A stretch of 64,000 nucleotides of DNA from Nocardiopsis eucommiae (GTDB taxonomy: Bacteria; Actinomycetota; Actinomycetes; Streptosporangiales; Streptosporangiaceae). The stretch lies in NCBI GenBank assembly GCA_018388625.1, contig CP074402.1, forward strand, positions 186,001 through 250,000, read 5' to 3'. A program made the translations under genes and the position numbers. Shown piece after piece: positions 9,448 through 21,420 of the stretch (positions within the stretch are counted from its first letter, which is position 1; every line of letters begins with the position of its first letter). The notes below the pieces were generated by a model that was not told the origin of the DNA, made no database searches, and was given only the letters and a program-made list of their open reading frames with translations.

Positions 9448-10610
9448 GCGCCCCGGCCGCCGAAGCGGCCCCCGCGACCGGCCCCACCGACGTCACCTTC
9501 TCCGTCCGCAACCTGTGGAAGATCTTCGGGAAGAACGCCGACGACGTCATCGGCACCGAACTGGAGCGGGCCGACCGCGACCGCATCAAGGAGGAGACCG
9601 GCTGCACCGTCGCGGTGCGCGACGTGTCCTTCGACGTGCGCCCCGGCGAGACGTTCGTGGTCATGGGCCTGTCCGGGTCCGGCAAGTCGACGCTCATCCG
9701 CTGCCTCACCCGCCTGATCGAGCCCACCTCGGGGTCGGTCCTGCTCGACGGCGAGGACATCGGGGACGCCACCGAACAGCGCCTGCGCGAGCTGCGCCGC
9801 CACAAGATGGCGATGGTCTTCCAGCACTTCGGCCTGCTGCCGAACCGCAGGATCATCGACAACGTCGCCTACGGCCTGGAGGTGCGCGGGATGCCGCGCG
9901 CCGAACGCTACGAACGGGCCCAGGAGATGATCGAGATGGTGGGGCTGTCCGGGTACGAGAGGTCCCGCCCCGGCGAGCTCTCCGGCGGCATGCAGCAGCG
10001 CGTGGGCCTGGCCCGCGCCCTGGCCGTCGACCCGCAGGTGCTGCTGTTCGACGAGCCGTTCAGCGCCCTGGACCCGCTCATCCGCCGCGACATGCAGAAC
10101 GAGGTCATCCGGCTCCAGCAGGAGCTGAACAAGACCTCGGTCTTCATCACCCACGACCTCCAGGAGGCCCTCAAGCTGGGCGACCGCATCGCGATCATGC
10201 GCGACGGCGAGCTCGTCCAGGTGGGCACCCCGGAGGAGGTCGTCGGTCGGCCGGTCAACTCCTACGTCGCGGACTTCACCTCCGACGTCGCCCGCACCAC
10301 CGTGCTCACAGCCCGGTGGCTGGTCCGCGACGCCTACCCGGACGAGCGCACCGACGGCCCGACCACCGAGCCCGGCACCGTCCTCGCGGAGGTCCTGCCG
10401 ATGCTCGCCGCGAGCACCGCGCCGGTCCGGGTCGTGGAGGGCGACACCCTCCTCGGCTACGTGGGCCGCGACGACGTGCTGCGCGCCATCGCCGAGGACC
10501 AGTTGGAGGGCGCCGAACAGGTCGACGCGATGGTCGAGGAGGCGGTGGAGGAGATCTCCGACGACGCCGTCGACCACGGCGGCGCCGACGCGACGGGGAA
10601 CGGTGGGTGA
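9444..10610 (+). CDS. glycine betaine/proline ABC transporter, ATP-binding protein
   Basis: A 388-residue OpuAA/ProV-type ATPase. It has the family insertion before the Walker A ([10 protein letters not shown]), Walker [10 protein letters not shown], signature L-S-G-G-M-Q-Q-R-V, Walker [14 protein letters not shown] and the switch histidine I-T-H-D. A C-terminal segment of about 100 residues resembles a shortened CBS region, which in OpuA senses ionic strength; here it looks partial. The start overlaps the oxidase stop, so the two are co-translated. It energises the fused permease encoded next and acts on the cytoplasmic face of the membrane. Confidence 0.92.
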   Translation: MSAPAAEAAPATGPTDVTFSVRNLWKIFGKNADDVIGTELERADRDRIKEETGCTVAVRDVSFDVRPGETFVVMGLSGSGKSTLIRCLTRLIEPTSGSVLLDGEDIGDATEQRLRELRRHKMAMVFQHFGLLPNRRIIDNVAYGLEVRGMPRAERYERAQEMIEMVGLSGYERSRPGELSGGMQQRVGLARALAVDPQVLLFDEPFSALDPLIRRDMQNEVIRLQQELNKTSVFITHDLQEALKLGDRIAIMRDGELVQVGTPEEVVGRPVNSYVADFTSDVARTTVLTARWLVRDAYPDERTDGPTTEPGTVLAEVLPMLAASTAPVRVVEGDTLLGYVGRDDVLRAIAEDQLEGAEQVDAMVEEAVEEISDDAVDHGGADATGNGG

Positions 10611-10611
10611 C

Positions 10612-12560
<1,949 letters not shown>

Positions 12561-12568
<8 letters not shown>

Positions 12569-13535
12569 GTTTCTGAGGAGGAGTGCCCTGCTCCGGCTGT
12601 TCGCGGCGGGGCTGGCCCTGGTGATGGTGAGCTCCTGCGCGGTGCGCACCGACCAGATCGCCCGCGACCCGAACACCGTGCGGATCGCCGTGAACGGCTG
12701 GGTGGGCTACGAGGCGAGCGCCGAGGTGCTGGCCAACATCCTGCGCGAGGAGATGGGCTACGAGGTCCAGCTCGTCCGCGTGGACGAGCAGCCCTCGTGG
12801 CAGGCCCTCGACCAGGGCGTCATGGACGTGATCGTGGAGAACTGGGGTCACGAGGACCTGTTCGAGCTCTATGGTCCCGACGGCAACGGCACGGCCGTGG
12901 ACGGCGGCCCCAACGGCAACGAGGGCGTGATCGGCTGGTACGTCCCCGCCTACCTGGCGGAGGAGATCCCGGAGATCACCACCCTGGAGGGACTGAAGGC
13001 CAACACCGACCTGTTCCGGACGGCGCAGACGGGCGAGCGGGGCGAGTTCCTGGCGGGGGCTCCCGGGTTCGTCAGCCAGGACCAGGGGATGATCAACGCC
13101 TTCGACCTGGACCTGGAGATCGTCTACGCCGGGTCGGAGGCGGCGCAGATCACCGAGGTGCGGCGCAGGTACGCCAACCAGGAGCCGGTGCTCTTCTACT
13201 TCTACGACCCGCAGTGGTTCCAGGAGGAGGTGGACCTGGTCAAGGTCGACTTCCCCGACTACCACGAGGGTTGTGACGCCAACCTGGACGACGTTCCCTG
13301 CGACTACCCGGTCTACGACCTGAACAAGATCTTCAGGACCGGTTTCGTGGAGGAGGACGACTACGCGTACCGCTTCCTCCACAACTGGAAGTGGACCAAC
13401 TCCCAGCAGAACGAGGTCGCGCAGATGATCGCCGACCAGGGGATCTCCCCGCCCGAGGCGGCCGAGATCTGGGTCAACGCGAACCGTGACGTGTGGGAGA
13501 AGTGGCTGCCCGAGGGTTACGAGAACCGCGGGTGA
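12561..13535 (+). CDS. glycine betaine/choline ABC transporter, substrate-binding lipoprotein
   Basis: A 324-residue OpuAC/ProX-like protein. The signal peptide ends L-V-M-V-S-S-C, a lipobox, so it is anchored outside the membrane. The mature part begins V-R-I-A-V-N-G-W-V-G-Y-E-A and has several aromatic clusters (V-E-N-W-G-H-E, G-W-Y-V-P-A-Y, F-Y-F-Y-D-P-Q-W) of the sort that form the cation cage for trimethylammonium compounds. Which ligand is preferred cannot be told; the adjoining choline-oxidising genes would suit choline as well as betaine. It starts with GTG, eight bases inside the permease gene, and is the last gene before a hairpin. Confidence 0.9.
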
Positions 13536-13540
13536 CCGGA

Positions 13541-13568
13541 GGGGCGGGGTCCGGGAGGGCCCCGCTCC
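13541..13568 (+). terminator. hairpin ending the osmoprotection operon
   Basis: GGGGCGGGGTCC pairs with GGCCCCGCTCC across a short loop, six bases after the binding-protein stop codon; the stem contains a G-U pair and one mismatch. No U tract follows. Its position between convergent genes suits a bidirectional terminator. Confidence 0.6.
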
Positions 13569-13586
13569 TTCGCGTTCACCGCGCGC

Positions 13587-13835
13587 TCAGTGGCCGGGCC
13601 GCTCGTAGCGGAGTCGGCGGCTCACCCAGTAGACGTTCACGCACGCGGCGACGAACCCGACCCCGAGGACGACCACGAGCCAGGCCTGGTGGGTCAGCAC
13701 GATGGCCGCCGCCGTTCCGAGGAGCAGGACCAGCGCCCCGAACACCGCCAGGACCAGCCGGAAGCCCAGCGCGCTCGCCGGGCGGTCGTGGGTCCCCAGG
13801 GCCCCCTTCAACCTGCCGCGTCTGGCACGTTCCAT
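13587..13835 (-). CDS. small two-TM membrane protein (DUF6343-like)
   Basis: An 82-residue protein with a basic start (M-E-R-A-R-R-G-R-L-K), the short block R-P-A-S-A-L-G-F-R-L-V-L-A, and two membrane helices (about residues 25-47 and 50-68), ending S-R-R-L-R-Y-E-R-P. The layout and the R-x-A-S-A-L-x-x-R-L motif recall small actinobacterial membrane proteins annotated as DUF6343; that name is from memory and unchecked. No function is known. It is convergent with the transporter operon and is read away from the lipoprotein gene at 13966. Confidence 0.65.
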   Translation of the reverse strand: MERARRGRLKGALGTHDRPASALGFRLVLAVFGALVLLLGTAAAIVLTHQAWLVVVLGVGFVAACVNVYWVSRRLRYERPGH

Positions 13836-13965
13836 GTCGTTGACACCTCCCTGTGAACAGTCCTACCCCAGTGGAGCCGGACGCACGTTTCGGGGTGCCG
13901 TCCCGACGGGTCCCGAGACCGGGAGAATGGGCGGAGGACTCCGCCCCGTCGTCCGAAGGAGAAGG

Positions 13966-14474
13966 TTGTCCCACCGTGAGGGCCGCGTGCCCGCCTTCCT
14001 GGTCGTCGCCCTGCCGCTGGTCCTGCTCCTGAACGGCTGTTCCACCCCCGACACCGAAGCCGAAGCGGAGCCCGAGGAGACCACGTCCCACATCCCGGTG
14101 TTCTGGGTGGAACGTGAGGTGCGGGTGCGCACCCTGGACCGCATGTTCACCGGGGGCGACTCCCACGAGGTCATCGCGAACACGGGTCCCACCAGGGACG
14201 TGCTGTTCGACGCCGGGGTCGTCCACGAAGAGGGCGACGGGTACGCCGTCGAACTCGACAAGGACACGTGGGACACCTCGCTCAACCTGAACCGGATCGA
14301 CGGTGCCCTGGGGGCACCATGCGCCAGAACGAGGTCACCTGGTGCGGCGAGGCCGTCGAGGCCGAGGAGTTCGTCGAGGACTACATGGACGAGTTCGCGG
14401 GGACCCTCGACAGCCACGAGGCCTACGAGGAGAGCGTCGTCGACTACGTCGACTGCGGGACCGGGAGGCTCTGA
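13966..14474 (+). CDS. small two-cysteine lipoprotein, cassette A copy (one frameshift)
   Basis: A TTG start preceded by AAGGAG opens S-H-R-E-G-R-V-P-A-F-L-V-V-A, a signal peptide ending L-N-G-C (lipobox). The mature protein of about 140 residues has V-E-R-E-V-R-V-R-T-L-D-R-M, E-E-G-D-G-Y-A-V-E-L-D, N-E-V-T-W-C-G and V-D-Y-V-D-C-G-T-G, with two conserved cysteines that could form a disulfide. The same pattern recurs in genes at 40835-41345 and 41384-41899 beside the T7SS. A G is missing in the run 14310-14314; repair gives 169 residues. No known family is recognised. It points away from the neighbouring propeller gene, which lies beyond a copy of the purL terminator. Confidence 0.8.
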
Positions 14475-14510
14475 GGACTCCCGGGCTCGCGCGCCTTCCG
14501 GAACGCGGAA

Positions 14511-14572
14511 GGGGCACCCCCGTGCGGGAGTGCCCCTCGTCGTCTCGGGTGCCTACACGCCGTTCATCAGGG
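14511..14572. repeat. copy of the purL 3' end and terminator (left copy of 62-bp direct repeat)
   Basis: Positions 14511-14572 match 19003-19064 without gaps at 58 of 62 bases, and the last 48 are identical. The right copy is the real end of purL: the final codons, the stop, and the hairpin terminator. In the left copy the remnant carries the stop codon of the propeller gene read from 15973, so that gene ends inside purL-derived DNA. The hairpin here has a mismatch and a different loop. Confidence 0.9.
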
Positions 14573-15973
14573 CGTGAACGCCGTGATGCCGCCGGTGGCG
14601 GGGTTGAGGGCGACGATCGCGCCAGGGACCTGTCGTAGGAAGGGCGTGGGCTCGGCTGACCACCCGATGGACGGCCCCAGGGCCTCCTGGTCGCCTGGAA
14701 CCCAGCCGGCGTCGAGGGTCGCCTGTCTGGTGCCGGATGCCCAGTCGTCGACGGTGAGCACCCCTCGGTCGGGATCGTCGGGGTCGGGACCCAGAGCGAT
14801 GAAGGCTTCCGTGGTCGGCAGGACCAGGGTCCGGTCGAGGTCCTCGCTGACTCCGTTCGGCTCCAGTTGGTGTTCGACCTCCCCGTCGCGCCCGAAGTAG
14901 AGCACGCCCCGATCGTCACCGGTCCGGTTCACCGAGACGTATCCTTCGCCCGTCAGGGCGATCAGGTCCCCCTCTTCCGGCCAGAGGCCGGAGACGATCT
15001 CCTCACCACTCTCCAGGTCAAGGAGCAGACCCTCTTCCTCGGGATACAGGCGCAGCGCCAAGGAGTCCGGTCCGAGGGTGAAGGTGGGATCGGGGTGGCC
15101 CCGACCGTCACCTATGGACCACCCCCTCCCAGCGCACCTCGCCGGTCCGTGCGTCGAGAGCGACGACTTCGTAGGTCCAGTCGTGGCGGCTTTCGCTGTT
15201 CACCGTCAATCGGCTGGAGACAACGGTGTCCCCCGAGACCGCGGTCTGGCCTGTGTAGGAGTCCGAGATCGCATCGTCCTCGGAGACCCGGGGAAGGCGG
15301 TCCCGTTCTCCCACAGTTCGGAGTCCTCGGTCAGGGAGTACGCGACGAATCCCCGGGCCCCGAGTTCGATTCGGGCGTCGTTCGTGACCTGGTGGATCCC
15401 CGAGGCGGGCAGGTGCTGGGTCGCACCCCTCGGCCCTGGGACCGGGCTGTTGACGATCCGGTGGGGGCGGGCCTCCCCGATCTCCTGTTGCCCGACGATC
15501 TCCCCGGTCGAGGTGTCCAGCACCAGAAGGTCCTCCAGCGCGGGGTCCGATCGGTCCTGTTCCTCCTGTTGCTCCTTCTCGAAGGCCAGGGCCAGCAGTC
15601 TCGTGTCCGGGGTCGTGGAGGCGGCCGACAGGCTCGCGTCCGCGCGGCGGTACCGCCAGGTGGGCTCCCCGGTGACGCCGTCCAGAGCGACGACCCCGTC
15701 ATCGAGTTGGACGGCCACACCCGAAGGGATCGGACGGACGGTGAAGACCTCGGCACCCTCGGGCGGGTCCCACTCCCAAGCGGTGTCGGACGCGGTCTGA
15801 GCGATGGCGTGTTCGCTGAGCGGCTCGGTGGTCAGATGTTCGGGCCCCTGAGCCTTCCACCACACCAGGCCGCCAGCGGCGATCATGCTCAATGCCGCTC
15901 CGGACGCACCGACGATCAGCCACGGGCGTCTCCTCGAAGGAGAAGCGTCGCCGTTGCTCTGTGTCTTGGACAT
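14567..15973 (-). CDS. membrane-anchored PQQ-like beta-propeller protein, cassette A (two frameshifts)
   Basis: The protein starts M-S-K-T-Q-S-N-G and has one N-terminal membrane anchor (about residues 18-38), then repeats with the PQQ-enzyme signature: V-A-L-D-G-V-T-G-E-P-T-W-R-Y, V-L-D-T-S-T-G-E-I-V-G and V-A-L-D-A-R-T-G-E-V-R-W. Such propellers face outward and act as scaffolds or binding platforms, not enzymes. Frames change in the runs 15290-15293 (one base lost) and 15122-15126 (one extra or two lost); restored length is 468 residues. Relatives in this window are at 45180 and 46745. The last codons lie in a duplicated purL end, suggesting the original C terminus was replaced. Confidence 0.82.
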
Positions 15974-16055
15974 ACTGCCTCTTCTGTCCCGTTCCAACGA
16001 CCGAACCCCGCGCGGTCCGTGTCTGGCGTCCCCACCGTCCACGGTCCCGGTCCAG

Positions 16056-18486
16056 TCAGTTCATCGCGTACAGGTCGAACTCAGTGACGTAGTCGTGGGC
16101 TCGGCTCCGAGGCGTGTCGAAGGCCTGGTCTCTCTCCTGGGCTGCCTCTGGCAACTCCGGCTTCTCCTCCGGGAGTCGGTCGTCCGGCCATTCCAAGTTG
16201 CGGACGTTGTCCCACGAATTCACCAACGGATTTTCGCGTGGGTCCATGCGACTCTCTTGTTCGAAAACATCCTCGCGGTCCTCGCTGAGCTTGACCCAGC
16301 TGTCCTCATTGAGGCTGACACGGCCGTTGTTGGGTGTCATGCGCGGATCAACGAGGTCCTCATAACCCTCCCCCGTTCTGCGAGTCCGTTGATCGCATGG
16401 ACCTGAGCTCGTTCGTACAACCAGACGTTGGACGGAAGTTCCTCGTCACGCTGTGTGTTCTCTTGGTCGATGTGATCCTGGTTGAGGAGTTCCTGGCCGA
16501 GGAAGCCGACGGCTGCGTTGGCCTGGGGGTGTGGGTTATAGGAGTTGGCCAGGCTCAGAATGAACTCGTTCCGCTTGTTTTCCTCGTCGACCTGGCCATC
16601 GTGGTTCGCTACTCGAGTCTCGGCCTCATTGATCACGGCATTGTCGACCAAGTTCCACAGGTTCCCTGCCTGTTGAGGAATATTCGAATTCGATTTTCCA
16701 TCGAACTTCGACATATACTCCTCCAAGCTGGCTTCGTTGTACTCGACCGTGGAGTTGAACATCTGGCCCGCTGCGTCTTCGGAGCCCGCGATGATTTGAG
16801 TGAACGCCTCCCGAGCATCTCGACTCAACATGACCTGCCCATCCTCGTACACGTTCTCGAAGCCCGGGATGGGTTCTCCCTTGTCCATACCGTCTAGACT
16901 GGCGAATACATCGATATGCGAGTCAAAGATGTCAGCGAAACCCCCCAGCCAGCTCTGGGTTGAGATGGCCAATGGAAACGTCCTTCCAGCTGAACTCTTC
17001 GGTGCTGGTCTCGCCTTCAGCGTCCATGACGGTCATCGTGTCGTCGACCTCTTGGCCAGTCTGCTCCAGCTTCTCCTGCATGATCTCGCTACTCACGATG
17101 TCCATCAGGCCGACCAAGGCTTCGCGGGAGCGATCGGGTTCTTGGGGGTCGGCGCTGGTCTCACCGTTGGCGATCCAGTCGGTGAGACCGGACACTGCGC
17201 GACCATCGTCGTTCCAGTCGAACGTGTACAGGTCGGTGAGGATCTGTTCGGCGTCTCGCCCATTGGGTTCCGAAGCATTGGTGAGAAGGGTGTGATTCGC
17301 GTCCTCGTTGGCTGTGGAAAACCCAAGGAGCCGTGACATCGTGGTCTGTTCGCCCTCGTCAGGACGATAGGTGATTGAGGTGTCATAGCGGTTGTGCTCA
17401 GTGGGAATGGCACCCGCCACCTCGCTCACTGCGGCGGTGATTTTGAGTGACGTCTCCTCGCCCAGTTGTATCGGTGTGCCATTGGGGTGGCGTGCCTGAT
17501 CGAGTAGATAGGTGAGACCCTCCGCGTCCTCCAGCCACTTGCCATAGCCAGCGTTGGAGTTTCCGGGGCCACCGAGAAAGTACCCGGTGCCCTCCCTGAC
17601 CCCATTGGACACGGTTCGTATGCTTTCCGGAAGCCGGTCGTGCCCTCCGCCAGCTGAGGTATGGGACAAGGCCACGATCGACATGCCGAGCATGGCTGCG
17701 ATCTCCTGCTGCTGGGGAGTGCTGGGGTCGCCCCGCAATCCGTCGTTGTGCAGGTCCAACAAGACGTCGTCGGTTCCGTGAAGCAGGGCCTCAAGGAAAT
17801 CGAGCTCGCTCTCGGAGAGTCTCTGACCGTTCGCCGCAGCGCCTGCGGCTCTCTCAGAGAGCCGCAGGCGCTGCGGCCTCATGCAGGTCGTCGTAGTTTC
17901 CGCCGAAGTCGCCGGTCCTGATTCGCTCGGCGAGGTCTTCGGCGGAAGACTCGTCATAGGGGTAGTAGACGTAGTCGCCCGTTACCGCGAAGGGGGCCAT
18001 GCCCAAGTGGCCCGCCTCGATCAGTTGGCGCACGGTCTCGGGAGTCGGACCGGCAGCGAGCATGTCCGAACAGGAGTCGGATTTGATCTCCAGCTGCTCG
18101 TAGGCGTTCTGGGCCTGACTGATGTGCGAGGACTCGATCGCGCTGTACTCGGTGAAGTCGTCGACTTCGGTGACTGAGGAGCTGAAATCAGCCTGAATCT
18201 CGTCGATCCGGTCCCGATACCAGCGAATATCAGAAATCCATTGATCGATCACCCCGTGCGCACAAATACAGGCCATCATCGCGCTCTGCCAGGAATCTTG
18301 GTTCTCCGTAGCGACGGTGCGAATCGAATCGCTGACGAGATCGGAGAACTCGGTGGCGGTGGTGTCGACGATGTCGTTGTATTGCACGGTATCTCCGCGC
18401 AGTTTTGTGAAGATGCGGTCCAGATCCAACTTGGCGGATATGAGCCCGGATAGGTCGGCGTCGTCCTCGGTGTAGTGAAAACTCAT
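16056..18486 (-). pseudogene. large helical T7SS-associated protein, cassette A copy (broken)
   Basis: Four frame pieces line up in order with the intact 872-residue protein at 41944-44562. Examples are G-P-T-P-E-T-V-R-Q-L-I-E-A-G against G-P-T-P-D-N-V-S-K-L-I-E-A-G, A-D-I-F-D-S-H-I against A-D-I-F-D-A-H-I, and L-T-D-W-I-A against L-T-D-W-L-A. Breaks are a 28-base insertion making a perfect hairpin with a stop in its loop (17833-17877), an extra base in the run 16941-16946, and a missing base in 16370-16374. Repair gives 800 codons. The N-terminal 150 residues are helical and WXG100/LXG-like. Base composition is visibly less GC-rich than flanking genes. The start overlaps the small gene upstream as ATGA. 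Confidence 0.75.
17833..17877. repeat. perfect 21-bp inverted repeat with a stop codon in the loop
   Basis: Two exact 21-base arms flank the three bases TCA, read as TGA on the coding strand. The arms begin GCCGCAGCGCCTGCGG. Removing 28 bases at this site rejoins the two halves of the large cassette A gene in frame (E-A-A-A-P-A-A-N-G-Q-R-L). It could be a real template-switch (snap-back) insertion or an assembly artefact. Confidence 0.9.
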
Positions 18487-18839
18487 TCTTGATCCTGCGA
18501 ATCAGTAGAGCTCGACATTGACCGGACGAGGGAGTTCGACGTTGCTGGTGGAGAACTCCCTCCGGACTCCCGATCTGTGAGTGAGATCTCTTCAGCTCCC
18601 GATTGTGTGTTCCCTGCGATCGTGATGCACTGATCTTCGACATCGCGGATACTGTCGGCATGCTGCTCCGAGTACCCGTTCCAGCCGGTAACGCCGGGAA
18701 TCTTGCCCGCAGCCTTTTTCGCTGCTGCGATGGCATCTTCGAAGTCGACCGAGGTTCCAAGAATGCGCTGGGCCGCGAGTTCGGCCTGACGGCCTCCGGA
18801 ATACGCTTCCTCGGTGTTGGCTCCGGTCCCCTGTCCCAT
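18483..18839 (-). CDS. small WXG100-like partner of the large T7SS-associated protein, cassette A
   Basis: A 118-residue, mostly helical soluble protein beginning M-G-Q-G-T-G-A-N-T-E-E-A-Y-S-G-G. It lines up with the gene at 44626-44946, which also sits directly upstream of a large-protein gene: both have a G-G-x-x-A-E start and a closing helix (T-I-A-G-N-T-Q-S-G-A-E-E-I against A-L-A-N-N-I-Q-A-G-A-G-E-I). Size and helical hairpin layout resemble WXG100 proteins, but there is no W-x-G. AAGG precedes the ATG at 18839. The stop overlaps the next start (ATGA), so the two products are made together and may form a secreted complex. Function unknown. Confidence 0.7.
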   Translation of the reverse strand: MGQGTGANTEEAYSGGRQAELAAQRILGTSVDFEDAIAAAKKAAGKIPGVTGWNGYSEQHADSIRDVEDQCITIAGNTQSGAEEISLTDRESGGSSPPATSNSLVRSMSSSTDSQDQE

Positions 18840-19002
18840 ATGATCGCCTTTCGATGGGGGTTGCGAGCATGCGGATCTTGCTAGCGGACTGGGATATGGG
18901 CCTCCCGCCGGGGCTGCGAGCACCGAATAGGGGTGCCCGGGGCACAGTAGCAGAAGGGCGGAACGCGAGCAGAAAGGGCTGCTTGGAGCTCTAGATACGA
19001 AT

Positions 19003-19028
19003 GGGGCACTCCCACACGGGAGTGCCCC
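19003..19028 (-). terminator. purL terminator
   Basis: GGGGCACTCCC and GGGAGTGCCCC form a perfect 11-bp stem with a 4-base loop, 16 bases after the purL stop on the minus strand. No U tract follows. A slightly decayed copy of this hairpin lies at 14511-14536. Confidence 0.75.
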
Positions 19029-19064
19029 TCGTCGTCTCGGGTGCCTACACGCCGTTCATCAGGG
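19003..19064. repeat. purL 3' end and terminator (right copy of 62-bp direct repeat)
   Basis: This is the resident copy: the last six codons of purL, its stop codon and the terminator hairpin. It matches 14511-14572 at 58 of 62 positions. The two copies are 4492 bases apart and enclose the propeller gene, the large gene and the small gene of cassette A. No integrase or transposase gene lies between them. Confidence 0.9.
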
Positions 19065-21339
19065 TGGGCAGGGTCTCCTCGTAGGTGGCGCGGAGCTCGT
19101 CCAGGCCGATCTCCACCACGCCGCCCGGGTGGCTCACCGACAGGCTCTCGCCGCCGACGGTGCCGATCTGCGTGACGGGAACGCCGTGCTGGGCGGCCAG
19201 GGCCACGAAGGCCTCCTCCCGGCCCGGCTTCACGGCGACGATCGCGCGGGCGGCGGACTCGCTGAACAGGGACGTGAAGGCGTCGCCGTCCACCTCGACC
19301 CGCAGACCCCTGCGGCCGCGCAGGGCGGCCTCCGCGAGGGCGACGGCCAGACCGCCGTCCGAGAGGTCGTGCGCCGCCGCGGCCAGGCCCTGCTCGGCGG
19401 AGGAGGCCAGCACCTCACCGAGGGCCGCCTCGGCGGGCAGGTCCACCTGCGGCGGCAGCCCGCCCAGGTGATCGTGGACGACGTCTGCCCAGGCGGACCC
19501 GCCGAACTCGGCGCGGGTCTCACCCAGCAGGAACACGCGGGCGCCGTCGGTGTCGAACCCGGAGCGCAGCCGGGCGTTGACGTCGTCGATCACCCCGAGC
19601 ACACCGATCACCGGGGTCGGGTTGATCGCCACGTCACCGGTCTGGTTGTAGAAACTGACGTTGCCGCCGGTCACCGGGGTGCCCAGCTGCTGGCAGGCGT
19701 CCGCCAGGCCGCGCGTGGTCTCCGCGAACTGCCACATGACCCCGGAGTCCTCCGGCGAACCGAAGTTGAGGCAGTTGGTCACCGCCAGCGGGCGCGCGCC
19801 CGTGGCGGAGACGTTCCGGAAGGCCTCCGCGTAGGCCAGCTGGGTGCCGACGTAGGGGTCCAGGAGGGTGTACCGGCCGTTGCCGTCGGTGGCCAGAGCC
19901 ACGCCGCGGTCGGAGTCGTCGGAGATCCGGATCATGCCGGAGTCGTGCGGGGTGGACACCACGGTGTCGCCGCGCACGTAGCTGTCGTACTGCTGGGTGA
20001 CCCAGGTCGGGTCGCACACGCCCGGCGCGCCCAGCACCCGCAGGAGCTGCTCGCGGAGTTCGGCGTCGCCCTCGGGGCGGGGCAGCTTCGCGGCGTCGTC
20101 GGCCTGGAGGGCGTCCTGGCTCTCCGGGCGGGCGAAGGGGCGCTGGTAGACCGGGCCCTCGTCGGAGGCGGTCCGGGGCGGCATGTCCACGACGGTCTCG
20201 CCGTGCCAGGTCATCACCAGGCGGCCGCCGCGCTCGGCCTCCTCGGGGGTGACCTCGGTGACCTCGCCGATCTCGGCGGCGAGGATGCCCCACTTGTCGC
20301 AGACCGCGAGGAAGTCGGGCATCTTGGCGGGCTCGACGATCGCCATCATGCGCTCCTGCGACTCGCTCATGAGGATCTCCTCAGGCGTGAGCCGGTGGTC
20401 GCGCAGCGGTACCCGGTCCAGCTGGATGTTCATGCCCCCGGTGCCGCCAGCGGCGAGCTCGGTGGTGGCACAGGAGACACCCGCGGCGCCGAGGTCCTGG
20501 ATGCCGACGACCATGTCCTGGGCGTACAGCTCCAGGCTGCACTCGATGAGGAGCTTCTCCATGAACGGGTCGCCGACCTGGACGCTGGGCCGCTTGGACT
20601 CCAGTTCCTCGTCGAAGGAGGCGCTGGCCAGCACCGAGGCGCCGCCGATGCCGTCGGGGCCGGTGGTGGAACCGAACAGGACCACCTTGTTGCCCGGACC
20701 GGGCGCCTGGGCGAGCTTGATGTCCTCGTGTTTGAGCACGCCCACGCACAGGGCGTTCACCAGCGGGTTGCCGAGGTAGCTGCGGTCGAAGCCGATCTCG
20801 CCGCCGATGTTGGGCAGACCGAGGCAGTTGCCGTAGAAGGAGATGCCGGAGGTCACGCCGGGCAGCATCCGCTTGGTGTCGTCGGCGTCGGCGGGGCCGA
20901 AGCGCAGGGCGTCCATCACGGCCACGGGGCGGGCGCCCATGGTGAGGATGTCGCGGACGATGCCGCCCACACCGGTGGCCGCGCCCTGGTGGGGCTCGAC
21001 GAAGGAGGGGCTGTTGTGCGACTCGATCTTGAACGTGACCGCGTTGCCGTCGCCGACGTCCACGACCCCCGCGTTCTCGCCCATGCCCACGAGCAGGGCG
21101 TCGTTCTCCGGGGCCTTCTCACCGAACTGGCGCAGGTGCACCTTGGAGGACTTGTAGGAGCAGTGCTCGCTCCACATCACCGAGTAGATGGCCAGCTCGG
21201 CGGCGGTGGGGCGGCGGCCCAGGATCTCGCGGACCCGCTCGTACTCGTCCCTGGGCATGCCCAGTTCGGCGTACGGCTGCGGAGTGTCCGGACTGGCTGT
21301 CGCGGTGGCGACGGTGTCGAGACCGGGTGCTTCAGACAT
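19045..21339 (-). CDS. purL: phosphoribosylformylglycinamidine synthase subunit PurL
   Basis: A 764-residue small-type PurL, the normal length for actinobacteria. It uses ATP and the ammonia released by PurQ to turn formylglycinamide ribotide into the amidine, step four of purine synthesis. Visible marks: [12 protein letters not shown] near the start, [14 protein letters not shown], a glycine-rich [11 protein letters not shown], and in the second half [10 protein letters not shown] and [12 protein letters not shown]. The frame is intact throughout. It lies after purQ with a membrane-protein gene between, and ends in a hairpin that has been duplicated at 14.5 kb. Confidence 0.97.
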   Translation of the reverse strand: MSEAPGLDTVATATASPDTPQPYAELGMPRDEYERVREILGRRPTAAELAIYSVMWSEHCSYKSSKVHLRQFGEKAPENDALLVGMGENAGVVDVGDGNAVTFKIESHNSPSFVEPHQGAATGVGGIVRDILTMGARPVAVMDALRFGPADADDTKRMLPGVTSGISFYGNCLGLPNIGGEIGFDRSYLGNPLVNALCVGVLKHEDIKLAQAPGPGNKVVLFGSTTGPDGIGGASVLASASFDEELESKRPSVQVGDPFMEKLLIECSLELYAQDMVVGIQDLGAAGVSCATTELAAGGTGGMNIQLDRVPLRDHRLTPEEILMSESQERMMAIVEPAKMPDFLAVCDKWGILAAEIGEVTEVTPEEAERGGRLVMTWHGETVVDMPPRTASDEGPVYQRPFARPESQDALQADDAAKLPRPEGDAELREQLLRVLGAPGVCDPTWVTQQYDSYVRGDTVVSTPHDSGMIRISDDSDRGVALATDGNGRYTLLDPYVGTQLAYAEAFRNVSATGARPLAVTNCLNFGSPEDSGVMWQFAETTRGLADACQQLGTPVTGGNVSFYNQTGDVAINPTPVIGVLGVIDDVNARLRSGFDTDGARVFLLGETRAEFGGSAWADVVHDHLGGLPPQVDLPAEAALGEVLASSAEQGLAAAAHDLSDGGLAVALAEAALRGRRGLRVEVDGDAFTSLFSESAARAIVAVKPGREEAFVALAAQHGVPVTQIGTVGGESLSVSHPGGVVEIGLDELRATYEETLPTLMNGV

Positions 21340-21420
21340 GCGGTGCTTCCGTTCGGGTGTCGCGGGGTTGCGCGGAGGGTGGAGGCCGAGCCTTGGCTGT
21401 GTCCGCCGCCCGGCACCGGA

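Noticed and set aside
14511..19064. Cassette A as a composite transposon
   Set aside because: The ends are direct copies of the purL end, not inverted repeats, and no transposase gene is present.
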